DNA of 64,000 nt from Sphingorhabdus sp. Alg239-R122 (GTDB taxonomy: Bacteria; Pseudomonadota; Alphaproteobacteria; Sphingomonadales; Sphingomonadaceae), in NCBI RefSeq assembly GCF_900537065.1, contig NZ_UNRC01000003.1, forward strand, positions 124,001 through 188,000, written 5' to 3'. Position 1 is the stretch's first letter, and each line of letters starts with the position of its first letter. The notes beneath the pieces are model-generated. The model saw nothing but the letters and a program-made list of their open reading frames with translations, was not told the DNA's origin and did no database searches. Shown piece by piece: positions 7,624-14,764 of this stretch. The position numbers were made by a program, and so were the translations under genes.

Positions 7624-8597
7624 GCCGAACAGCTTGCTCCGCCCAGGACGCAGAACCGTGCGCAATGCGGATGGTTGAGTTTGACCGGGCGCGATGCTTC
7701 TTTCAGTGCCTGTCCCATATCAAATTCTGCCTCGTAGGGCAGCAATGTGCACGCTGCCACGGTGGGTTTTTCCGCACCTTTATGTTTTACCACCATGCGG
7801 CTGGAAGCGCACATGATGCTCGTGGGTTTTACATCCAATATGCCCCAGCATTCGGTGGTGATCTCGGCAATATCGGCGCTCGCGTCCATTTCGGGGAATA
7901 GCACCAGCCGCTCCATATCGTCGGTGTCGATTTTGATGTTTTCGTCTGCGAATAGCTCAGCGTAACCGCGCCGCGCATCTGCATCGCTCTCGCTGCCCAG
8001 ATGGCGACCCGCCACGGCGATGCTGAACCCGTTGTTTGATAGCCATTTCAGGCCTGCAATACCTCTGTTCCAGCTATTGGGACCGCGCTCCTGTTCGTGG
8101 ATTTGCTGGGTGTAATAATCGAGGCTGACGCGCAGGGTAAGTTTGTCGTCATAAACTTTGCGCAGCGCCAGCAGCGCATCATTATGCCGCTGCATTGGCC
8201 GCATCGCGTTAGACAATACGAGTACATTGAAACCGCGGGCAAGGCAGGTTTCGAGTATGGCGAGCATATCGGGATTCATAAATGGTTCGCCACCGGTAAA
8301 TGCAATTTCACGTGTGGGCAGGTTTTCACGTGCAATCTCGTCTAGATATTCCGCGACTTCTGCGTGACTGATATAGACCAACGCATCATTGCGCGGGCTG
8401 CTCTCAATATAGCAGGATATACAGGCAAGGTTGCAGAGCGTGCCAGTGTTGATCCAGAGTGTCTCCAGCGCATGCAGATCAACGGACGCCCGTCTTTCGC
8501 CCTTGGCGGTGATATCAGGGTCGCGAAACTTGGCAGGGTCCAGCGGCGTGCGCTCGTTTATTTCGAACGGGCTGTTTTCTTGAAGGGCGGTAGCGAT
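7620..8597 (-). CDS. Radical SAM protein of the arsenic cluster, apparent ATC start
   Basis: The frame encodes 325 residues from ATC at 8597-8595. The cluster ligands Cys55, Cys59 and Cys62 (LCNLACISC) lie far upstream of the first conventional start (TTG at 8381), and FTGGEPFMNPD is the SAM-binding GGE. More cysteines near the end (AACTLLPY, HCARFCVLGGASC) could hold an auxiliary cluster. Between the CxxxCxxC and the in-frame TAA at 8627-8625 there is no ATG, GTG or TTG. ATC has a GGAG seven bases ahead; CTG at 8621 is the other choice. It sits in an ArsM/glycosyltransferase cluster but does not resemble the ArsS (TIGR04167) pattern. A radical transfer from SAM to an arsenical is inferred. 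Confidence 0.82.
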   Translation of the reverse strand: MATALQENSPFEINERTPLDPAKFRDPDITAKGERRASVDLHALETLWINTGTLCNLACISCYIESSPRNDALVYISHAEVAEYLDEIARENLPTREIAFTGGEPFMNPDMLAILETCLARGFNVLVLSNAMRPMQRHNDALLALRKVYDDKLTLRVSLDYYTQQIHEQERGPNSWNRGIAGLKWLSNNGFSIAVAGRHLGSESDADARRGYAELFADENIKIDTDDMERLVLFPEMDASADIAEITTECWGILDVKPTSIMCASSRMVVKHKGAEKPTVAACTLLPYEAEFDMGQALKEASRPVKLNHPHCARFCVLGGASCSA

Positions 8598-8624
8598 TTT
8601 ATATCTCCGAAGTGTGTGCAGGGC

Positions 8625-10052
8625 TTAACGCCGCAGTTTGGCCAAGAACCCGGCCCATCCGCGCGACCATTTGTTGAACACCTTGGCTTCATCCGATTTG
8701 AATGCGACGTCCTTGCTGTGTTCCGATCTGTTGGGATAGGGCAGGATCAGTGCGGCAATGCCGAATGTGGAGGATTTACCCTTGATCGCCATCGACCATG
8801 GCAGCAATTGGTCACCCGCATGCTTGCCGACAATCGTCGCACCCAGCACTTTACCGCCCTTCTTGACGATTTTTACAAAGCCTTCGGTTTCGAGTTCAGT
8901 AATTGCGCGATCATTATGCGAAAATTCGGATTTCCACACCGTGATTCTGTCGCCATGCTCTTTGCGCGCTTCCTGTTCGGTCATGCCTACATGTGCCAGT
9001 TCGGGGTCAATATATGTGACCCATGGCAGCGCCGAATAATCAACCTTGCTTGGCAGACCCATGCCGATTTCCAATACCATATTGGACCCTTCATAGCCCG
9101 ATGCGTGGGTAAAGCGCGGCCCCGGGCGGCAATCACCAATGGCATATATGTGTTTTTTATTTGTGCGGCGGCGCGCATCAACCTTTATGCCTTTGCGGTC
9201 ATAATCGACGCCGGCATTTTCCAGGTCCAGACCGTCAAAATTGACTTCGCGCCCTGTGGCGATCAGCAGGTGCGAGCCTGCCAGTTCACGGCCATCCTCC
9301 AGTGTCAGTGTGATGGTTCCGTCCGCCTGCGACACTTTGCTGCCGCGTGCATCCTCATGGATGGTGATACCATCGGCTTTCAGTCGCTCGATAACAATTT
9401 CCGCCGCTTCATTATCATCCTTTGGAAAGGGGCGACCAATAGTTGCTACAGTCACATTGCTGCCCAATAGACGAAATGCATGGGCCATTTCCATGCCAAT
9501 AGGCCCGCCGCCCACGACGAGCAGATGTTCAGGCAGCTCGGTTAGATCCCATAGGTTCTCATTGGTGAGGTAATCCACATCCTCTATGCCCTCCATCGGC
9601 GGGACAAAGGCACGGCTGCCGGTGGCAATGACGATACGGGGAGCGGATACTTCTTTTGTGTCTCCGCTGTTTAGGGCAACCCTTAATGTCCGGTCATTTA
9701 CGAAGGATGCTTCGCCGCGCATCACATCGACGCCCATTTCCTCAAAGCGTTCCTGGCTGTCTTCGGGGGCGATTGTGGTAATAGCGCCATGGATATGATC
9801 ATGTACTGCCTGGAAATCGACTTTGGGATCAGCGGCGTTGATGCCGAATTTAACGGCTTTGCGCATATCATCGGCGCGGTGTGCGGCGCTGATAATGGCT
9901 TTAGAGGGGACACAGCCATAGTTCAGGCAATCTCCGCCCATTTCACTGCGTTCGATTAGCGCAACGTTTAGCCCCAGCATAGCAAGACCGCCGGATGAAA
10001 CCAGCCCCGCCGATCCCGCGCCGATCACAAGTGCGTCATGCGTATATTTCAT
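8625..10052 (-). CDS. FAD-dependent pyridine nucleotide-disulfide oxidoreductase (dihydrolipoyl dehydrogenase/mercuric reductase-like)
   Basis: The 475-residue protein has the FAD fingerprint GAGSAGLVSSGGLA and the redox pair in GGDCLNYGCVPSKA. It also has a second dinucleotide site (VVGGGPIGMEMAHAF), ATGREVNFDGLDL, and the dimerisation domain (PWVTYIDPELAHVGMTEQEA). It lacks the N-terminal metal-binding domain and the C-terminal cysteine pair of true MerA, so it should not be called mercuric reductase. It is transcribed toward the radical SAM gene, divergently from arsM. In this setting it may reduce a pentavalent methylated arsenical or a thiol partner; that is inference. Confidence 0.88.
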   Translation of the reverse strand: MKYTHDALVIGAGSAGLVSSGGLAMLGLNVALIERSEMGGDCLNYGCVPSKAIISAAHRADDMRKAVKFGINAADPKVDFQAVHDHIHGAITTIAPEDSQERFEEMGVDVMRGEASFVNDRTLRVALNSGDTKEVSAPRIVIATGSRAFVPPMEGIEDVDYLTNENLWDLTELPEHLLVVGGGPIGMEMAHAFRLLGSNVTVATIGRPFPKDDNEAAEIVIERLKADGITIHEDARGSKVSQADGTITLTLEDGRELAGSHLLIATGREVNFDGLDLENAGVDYDRKGIKVDARRRTNKKHIYAIGDCRPGPRFTHASGYEGSNMVLEIGMGLPSKVDYSALPWVTYIDPELAHVGMTEQEARKEHGDRITVWKSEFSHNDRAITELETEGFVKIVKKGGKVLGATIVGKHAGDQLLPWSMAIKGKSSTFGIAALILPYPNRSEHSKDVAFKSDEAKVFNKWSRGWAGFLAKLRR

Positions 10053-10104
10053 TTTTATCCCCGGGCCGTTAATTCTGTTACATTATTCGCTGGATTTGCG
10101 ACAA

Positions 10105-10139
10105 GGTTACATTTAATCGCTCATTTAATGTGTGTAACC
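10105..10139. promoter_or_regulatory. Inverted repeat in the reductase-arsM divergent promoter region
   Basis: GGTTACA (10105-10111) and TGTAACC (10133-10139) are perfect inverted arms. Between them CATTTAAT occurs twice in direct orientation, 12 bases apart (10110-10117, 10122-10129). The region serves two divergent genes, and a regulator site is the natural reading. No ArsR gene is nearby to name as the ligand. Confidence 0.45.
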
Positions 10140-10198
10140 AAACATGTTTTGGTCGCGAATGACAAGGCATAACAGCATTTTGACCCTGGGAAGTATTG

Positions 10199-11254
10199 AT
10201 GAACATTGAAAATAGCCGTGATTATTATGGGTCCGTTCTGCAGGGATCAGATGACCTGAAAACGGATGCATGTGTAACTACCGAAGCGCCGCCGCAAGCT
10301 GTGCGTGACGCGCTGAAAAATGTGCATGAAGAAGTGAAATCGCGTTATTATGGATGTGGACTGATCGCGCCGCAGGCTATCGAAGGTGCGCGGGTGCTCG
10401 ATCTGGGCTCAGGTAGCGGACAGGACGCTTATATTCTGGCGCAGCTGGTGGGTGAGAAAGGCAGTGTTGTTGGCGTTGACACTACGCCCGAGCAGCTCGA
10501 AGTCGCGGACCGCCATCTGGAATGGCATCGTGAAACGTTCGGTTACGCAAAATCCAATGTGAGCTTTGTAGAAGGTGATATCGAAAAACTGGATGAACTG
10601 GGTCTGGAGCCCGGGAGTTTCGATATTATCGTGTCCAATTGCGTCATCAATCTGGTTGCGGACAAGGGCAAGGTGTTCCGTGATGCGCACAGATTGCTGG
10701 GGCAAGGGGGGGAAATGTATTTTTCCGATGTCTATTGCGACCGCCGCGTGCCGGCACATCTGCTGAATGACCCCGTGCTGCATGGAGAATGCCTGTCGGG
10801 TGCGCTATATTGGGGCGATTTCGACCGGCTTGCCAAAGAGGCGGGTTTTGCCGATCCGCGGGTCGTTAAAGACCGCCCCATGGGGATTGGCGATACACGG
10901 ATTCAGGAAATGCTGGACGGCATCAATTTCTTCTCTGCGACATATCGCCTGTTCAAACTGGACGAATTGGAAACGGAGTGTGAGGATTACGGGCAGGCGG
11001 TCATCTATAAAGGCGGTATCGAGGGGCAGGAACGTGTTTTCGAACTCGATAAGGGGCATATGATCGAAAAAGGCCGCGTGTTCCCGATCTGCGGCAATAG
11101 CTGGAAAATGCTCGCCGATACGCGTTTTGCCGAATATTTTGAATTTGTTGGCGATTTTGCGGTGCATTACGGTGTGTTCGCAGGCTGCGGTGGCGGTATG
11201 CCTTATGACGTTGAAGGCAAAGGCAGTGAGCTTGAAGCGGCGTTTTGCTGCTGA
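10199..11254 (+). CDS. arsM: Arsenite S-adenosylmethionine methyltransferase
   Basis: The start is ATG at 10199, behind GGGAAG; a TTG one codon earlier is in frame. The 351-residue protein has the SAM motif VLDLGSGSGQDAYILAQLVG and SFDIIVSNCVINL. Four cysteines at 25, 53, 148 and 198 fall in DLKTDAC, RYYGCG, SNCVINL and GECLSGALYW. Their order and spacing match the arsenic-binding cysteines recalled for algal ArsM. It methylates As(III) stepwise, the entry step to arsenosugars. The end carries ICGNSWKML and a Cys-Cys terminus. It is the first gene of an operon with the SDR gene 16 bases on. Confidence 0.92.
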   Translation: MNIENSRDYYGSVLQGSDDLKTDACVTTEAPPQAVRDALKNVHEEVKSRYYGCGLIAPQAIEGARVLDLGSGSGQDAYILAQLVGEKGSVVGVDTTPEQLEVADRHLEWHRETFGYAKSNVSFVEGDIEKLDELGLEPGSFDIIVSNCVINLVADKGKVFRDAHRLLGQGGEMYFSDVYCDRRVPAHLLNDPVLHGECLSGALYWGDFDRLAKEAGFADPRVVKDRPMGIGDTRIQEMLDGINFFSATYRLFKLDELETECEDYGQAVIYKGGIEGQERVFELDKGHMIEKGRVFPICGNSWKMLADTRFAEYFEFVGDFAVHYGVFAGCGGGMPYDVEGKGSELEAAFCC

Positions 11255-11270
11255 CGGGCGACCGGGTTTC

Positions 11271-12281
11271 ATGCGGATATTTCTGACAGGAGGTACGGGG
11301 CTGCTCGGCGGCGCGCTGGTGGGGTCACTGCTAGACGCCGGGTGCGACCTCTGCTTGCTTATGCGCGGTCAGGGCAGCGTGACGGATATGGATGGCCGCG
11401 ACCGCAGTGATGAGGTCAGCCGGGTAAACGGTGATATCACATTGCCGGACTTTGGTATGGAAACCGTGCCGGACAAAATTGATTTGCTCGTCCACTGTGC
11501 CGCACTTACCGATTTTGCCGCACATCAGGCGGATTATGATGCGATAAATATTGCCGGGACCGTGCATGCCATTGATCTGGCAAGAGCGTGGGGCTGTCCG
11601 TTGCTGCATGTCAGCACTGCCTATGTCTGCGGACGGCAGGATGGCGTGGTTGCAGAAGCGCCGCTGGGCGATCAGAATGATTTCACCAATGGATATGAAG
11701 CGTCCAAAGCGGCTGCCGAACGAATTGTTATGGCGGCTGCCGGTCAGGGGTTGGTGGCCGCCATTGCCCGGCCCAGCATCATTGTCGGGCGGCATAGCGA
11801 TGGCAAAATTTCGCAGATGGATAATTTCTACCAGCTGTTTCGCCTGATGGGCAGTGACAAGCTGGGCACAATACCTGCCCGCGGCGATGCGGCGTTTAAT
11901 TTTGTGCCTATTGACCATGTAGTGGCGGGGCTTGCGGCGATGGCGGGCGATATATCGGGTTTTGCGGGTGAAGCGGTGCATCTTGCCGCGCCGAAACCTG
12001 TCGTGGCATCTGTTTTGATAGATGCGATTGCCGGCTATGCGAACGCCGATCCGGTGAGGCTCGCCGTAAAAAGTGAGTTTGATTCCTCGGGGCTCACCAC
12101 GTCACAACAGCGGATGCACAGGCGCATCGGACCGCTCTATTTTGAATATTTCCAGCGTACGCCGCAGTTTGAGACGGATATTCTTGAGCAAAAATCTGGC
12201 ATAAAGTGCCCTCCTGTTGATAGCGCGGCACTACGGCGGATGATTGATTACTGTGTTGCAACCGGGTTTTTGGATTGGTGA
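11271..12281 (+). CDS. Extended SDR (NAD-dependent epimerase/thioester-reductase-like) of the arsenic cluster
   Basis: The start at 11271 gives 336 residues beginning MRIFLTGGTGLLGGALV, a textbook Rossmann opening. An earlier in-frame ATG lies inside arsM and is rejected. VHCAALTDF, the Ser in HVSTAYVCG and YEASKAAAE supply the catalytic residues. FNFVPIDHVVAGLAAM resembles the C-terminal part of NAD_binding_4 (male-sterility/thioester reductase) proteins. It follows arsM closely and meets the glycosyltransferase gene tail to tail three bases later. Oxidation or reduction of a sugar-bound intermediate is plausible. Its substrate is not known. Confidence 0.82.
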   Translation: MRIFLTGGTGLLGGALVGSLLDAGCDLCLLMRGQGSVTDMDGRDRSDEVSRVNGDITLPDFGMETVPDKIDLLVHCAALTDFAAHQADYDAINIAGTVHAIDLARAWGCPLLHVSTAYVCGRQDGVVAEAPLGDQNDFTNGYEASKAAAERIVMAAAGQGLVAAIARPSIIVGRHSDGKISQMDNFYQLFRLMGSDKLGTIPARGDAAFNFVPIDHVVAGLAAMAGDISGFAGEAVHLAAPKPVVASVLIDAIAGYANADPVRLAVKSEFDSSGLTTSQQRMHRRIGPLYFEYFQRTPQFETDILEQKSGIKCPPVDSAALRRMIDYCVATGFLDW

Positions 12282-12284
12282 AAC

Positions 12285-13034
12285 CTAGCGCACGTCGGGG
12301 TAAATATCGCCGAGTCGGTTTCGTGCGCCGAAACACCACATAATCCCGACTTTCAGGTAGATATAATTGGCCTTGAGCGCGCCCCATTCGGTAATACGCC
12401 GGTCCGAGGTAATCACCCAGCGCGGGGTCATCTTCACTTTGCCAAGCCGGGTAAGACCGATACATAGATCGGCTTCCTCCATAATCGTGGCGCTATCCGG
12501 GATACCGCCGACTTTCAAATAGTCGGCGCGGCGGAAAAACATGGCATGATCGCCAAATAGCAAGCGCACGCCGCGCGCGAATAGATGCGGCCTTGTGAGC
12601 GCAGGCGCATACCAGGTCTTGATCCAGTTGTGCAATGTCGTGCCCCAACGCGTGCGCGGTTTGCCGTTGCGCCCCGGACCCATGATACGCGGGGTAAAGC
12701 TGGCGAGAGCAATTTTTTCGTCAACCATAGTCGCGCGGATATGCGCAACCGCATCAATGGGTAGCAGGCTGTCGGCATGGAGCACGCACACCAGTTCACC
12801 TTTTGCCTGCTGCACGCCACAGTTAATTTGTGGCCCGCGGCCCTTCTTGGGCGCTTGCACCACGCGTGCATTCGCTGCCGTGGCAATGGCCACTGTATCA
12901 TCATCACTGCCGCCATCGACCAGCAGGACTTCGTCGGGCGCAGGCTCCATGGCAGCAATATTGGCGAGTGTGGCGGGGAGGGCGCTTTCTTCGTTCCATG
13001 CCGGGATCAATATGGTAACTTTGCGCTTGCTCAT
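12285..13034 (-). CDS. Family 2-type glycosyltransferase, TIGR04283 (arsenosugar-associated)
   Basis: The 249-residue GT-A protein starts KVTILIPAWNEESALPATLA, with VDGGSDDDT and the donor/metal-binding CVLHADSLLP. FGDHAMFFRRADYLKVGGIP, IMEEADLCIGLTRLG and the conserved end with RRITEWGALKANYIYLK are typical of TIGR04283. The gene overlaps the TIGR04282 gene by 4 bases (ATGA), so they are translationally coupled. Both families are named for their co-occurrence with arsenic methylation and radical SAM genes; the acceptor and donor have not been shown. Confidence 0.88.
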   Translation of the reverse strand: MSKRKVTILIPAWNEESALPATLANIAAMEPAPDEVLLVDGGSDDDTVAIATAANARVVQAPKKGRGPQINCGVQQAKGELVCVLHADSLLPIDAVAHIRATMVDEKIALASFTPRIMGPGRNGKPRTRWGTTLHNWIKTWYAPALTRPHLFARGVRLLFGDHAMFFRRADYLKVGGIPDSATIMEEADLCIGLTRLGKVKMTPRWVITSDRRITEWGALKANYIYLKVGIMWCFGARNRLGDIYPDVR

Positions 13035-13624
13035 AACCCCACCACGAGGTCAGGCCAGCGTTTCAGGTCTTCCGGTCTGTCGCAATCGGCCAGCATGGGC
13101 AGCATGAACGGCTCGATATCAAGCTCCTGCAACCGCTTCAATGTGGTGGGCAGCACCTTATCGGTGCTCCATGGCATATCTGTCAGCAGCTGAGGCAGCG
13201 GATATTTCATGCCAATCAGGTAATAGCCGCCATCTTCCGCCGGGCCGATCACCACGTCATGCGAATGGATCAGCAGATCGATTGAACTTTGGACAACCTC
13301 CACAGTTAGGTCGGGCGTATCTGCACCAAAAAACACATGTGGTGTATCGCGGGTCGCGGCAAGCAGGCGGTCTGTTAGATCACCTTCTGGCTGTTGTATA
13401 TAATCTGCATCATTGCCCAGCCAGTCACGAAATTCCGCCTCGCTGGCAAGGTCATATTGCACTTCAACCCTGTGGCCGCTGGCAAGCATTGTATTGAATG
13501 TGCGCTTTGCCAGCCTGCGGTGCAGTGCAGCTGCTCCATCCGCGCTCAGGGCTGGAATAAGCCGTGTCTTGGCGCGGCCTGGCACAGGATATTTGGCAAA
13601 AAGGATAAGTGTGGCGTTTGACAT
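13031..13624 (-). CDS. Glycosyltransferase of the DUF2064/TIGR04282 family (arsenosugar-associated)
   Basis: The 197-residue protein has LILFAKYPVPGRAKTRLIPALS at its start, a nucleotidyl-sugar signature. It also has FFGADTPDLT for the DxD-like site and IGPAEDGGYYLIGMK, the block most diagnostic for DUF2064. MPWSTDKVLPTTL follows, as in relatives. It is the first gene of the two-gene glycosyltransferase operon and faces away from the maiA-led block. Together with the neighbouring TIGR04283 protein it supports an arsenosugar-type assignment for the cluster. Confidence 0.87.
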   Translation of the reverse strand: MSNATLILFAKYPVPGRAKTRLIPALSADGAAALHRRLAKRTFNTMLASGHRVEVQYDLASEAEFRDWLGNDADYIQQPEGDLTDRLLAATRDTPHVFFGADTPDLTVEVVQSSIDLLIHSHDVVIGPAEDGGYYLIGMKYPLPQLLTDMPWSTDKVLPTTLKRLQELDIEPFMLPMLADCDRPEDLKRWPDLVVGL

Positions 13625-13719
13625 GCTGCAACAGCATTACCTGTTGCATGTGCGGAAACAAGGGTTGCTTTTGTGAGCCGCCCAAATCATGGTGCAGCGA
13701 CAACAAACGGAGCTCCCCA

Positions 13720-14352
13720 ATGTCCGATATTATTCTTTATGATTATATCCGTTCAACTGCGGCTTATCGTGTCAGATTGGCACTTAATCTGAAGGGTATC
13801 GATTACCGCAGCGAAAGCGTCAATTTGTTGCACGGCGAGCAGAAAGGTGACGCTTATACAGGGCGCAATCCGCAGGGTCTGGTGCCGATGCTTTCGATTG
13901 ACGGTCATGACCTGACTCAGTCACTGGCGATTGTCGATTATCTCGACACACGTTTTCCAGAACCGCGGCTGTTGCCTGCCGACCCTGCCGAGCGGGCAAA
14001 GACCCTGTCCTATGCGATGGTGATTATCGCCGATGTGCATCCAATCAACAATTTGCGCGTCTGGCAATATCTGAAAGACCCGTTCGGTCATGATCAAGGT
14101 GATGTGGTGCAATGGATGCACCACTGGATGCATACCGGCTATAGTGCGCTGGAACAGGCCGCGCCTGAGAGAGGTTTTTTTGGCGGTGATGCGCCTGACC
14201 TGGTCGATATCTGCCTGACTGGACAGATGTATAATGCGGAGCGGTTTAAGCTGCCGATGGATAAATTCCCGAAACTGGCGCGGATACATCAAGAATTGGG
14301 TGAACTGGATGCATTTAAGGCATCGCACCCCGATAATATGGAGAACGGGTGA
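13720..14352 (+). CDS. maiA: Maleylacetoacetate isomerase (zeta-class GST)
   Basis: The ATG at 13720 gives 210 residues starting MSDIILYDYIRSTAAYRVRLAL; the 37 residues possible upstream are cysteine-rich and not family-like. RSTAAYRVR is the glutathione-active Ser region, NPQGLVPML and LTQSLAIVDYLD complete the thioredoxin-like domain, and the all-alpha domain follows with INNLRVWQYL. It converts maleylacetoacetate to fumarylacetoacetate in tyrosine breakdown. Its pathway partners lie 4 kb downstream. The GFA gene overlaps its stop. Confidence 0.92.
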   Translation: MSDIILYDYIRSTAAYRVRLALNLKGIDYRSESVNLLHGEQKGDAYTGRNPQGLVPMLSIDGHDLTQSLAIVDYLDTRFPEPRLLPADPAERAKTLSYAMVIIADVHPINNLRVWQYLKDPFGHDQGDVVQWMHHWMHTGYSALEQAAPERGFFGGDAPDLVDICLTGQMYNAERFKLPMDKFPKLARIHQELGELDAFKASHPDNMENG

Positions 14353-14759
14353 TGAAAGTAGAAGGCGGCTGCTATTGCGGTGAAATCCGGTACAAGGCAG
14401 AGGGTGAACCAATTTTCAAAGCGGAATGTTATTGCCGCGAATGTCAGTATATTACGGGTGGTGCGAACTTGCTCGCGATGGCAATGCCTGGCGATAATTT
14501 TGAAATCACCAAGGGCGCGCCCAAAGGTTTTGCGCGCGGCGATATCGATGACCCTGTTACACGTCATTTTTGCGACAATTGCGGTACGCATTTGATGACG
14601 ACAACGCCGCGCTTTCCGCAGGGCGTTATCCTGAAAGTTGGCACACTGGATGATCCGTCGATGTTCGGCAAGGCGGACAGCGCCAATTTCGCGAGCGATG
14701 CGCAGTCATTTCACCGGTTGCCCGATGACATGCCCGTGCATCAGAAATGGATGCGATAG
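14352..14759 (+). CDS. GFA (CENP-V/glutathione-dependent formaldehyde-activating) family protein
   Basis: The 135-residue zinc-binding protein has GGCYCGEIRY, CYCRECQY and FCDNCGTHL, the three cysteine groups of the GFA fold. The ATG at 14352 overlaps the maiA stop; a GTG one codon earlier is equally in frame. GFA proteins bind glutathione, and a glutathione-dependent isomerase immediately upstream makes a thiol-handling role plausible. The substrate is unknown. Confidence 0.88.
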   Translation: MKVEGGCYCGEIRYKAEGEPIFKAECYCRECQYITGGANLLAMAMPGDNFEITKGAPKGFARGDIDDPVTRHFCDNCGTHLMTTTPRFPQGVILKVGTLDDPSMFGKADSANFASDAQSFHRLPDDMPVHQKWMR

Positions 14760-14764
14760 ACAGG

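Noticed and set aside
8364-9470. Long plus-strand frame of 368 codons opposite the radical SAM and reductase genes
   Set aside because: It is antisense to two well-supported genes, has no domain, and its residue pattern is that of a shadow frame.
8625-10052. Calling the flavin reductase MerA
   Set aside because: The metal-binding N-terminal domain and the C-terminal cysteine pair are missing, and there is no mer operon around it.
10110-10130. TTTAATCG in the arsM promoter matches one half of the TetR palindrome at 1076
   Set aside because: Only one half-site agrees; the other half is CATTTAAT in direct, not inverted, orientation. Chance is enough in an AT-rich promoter.
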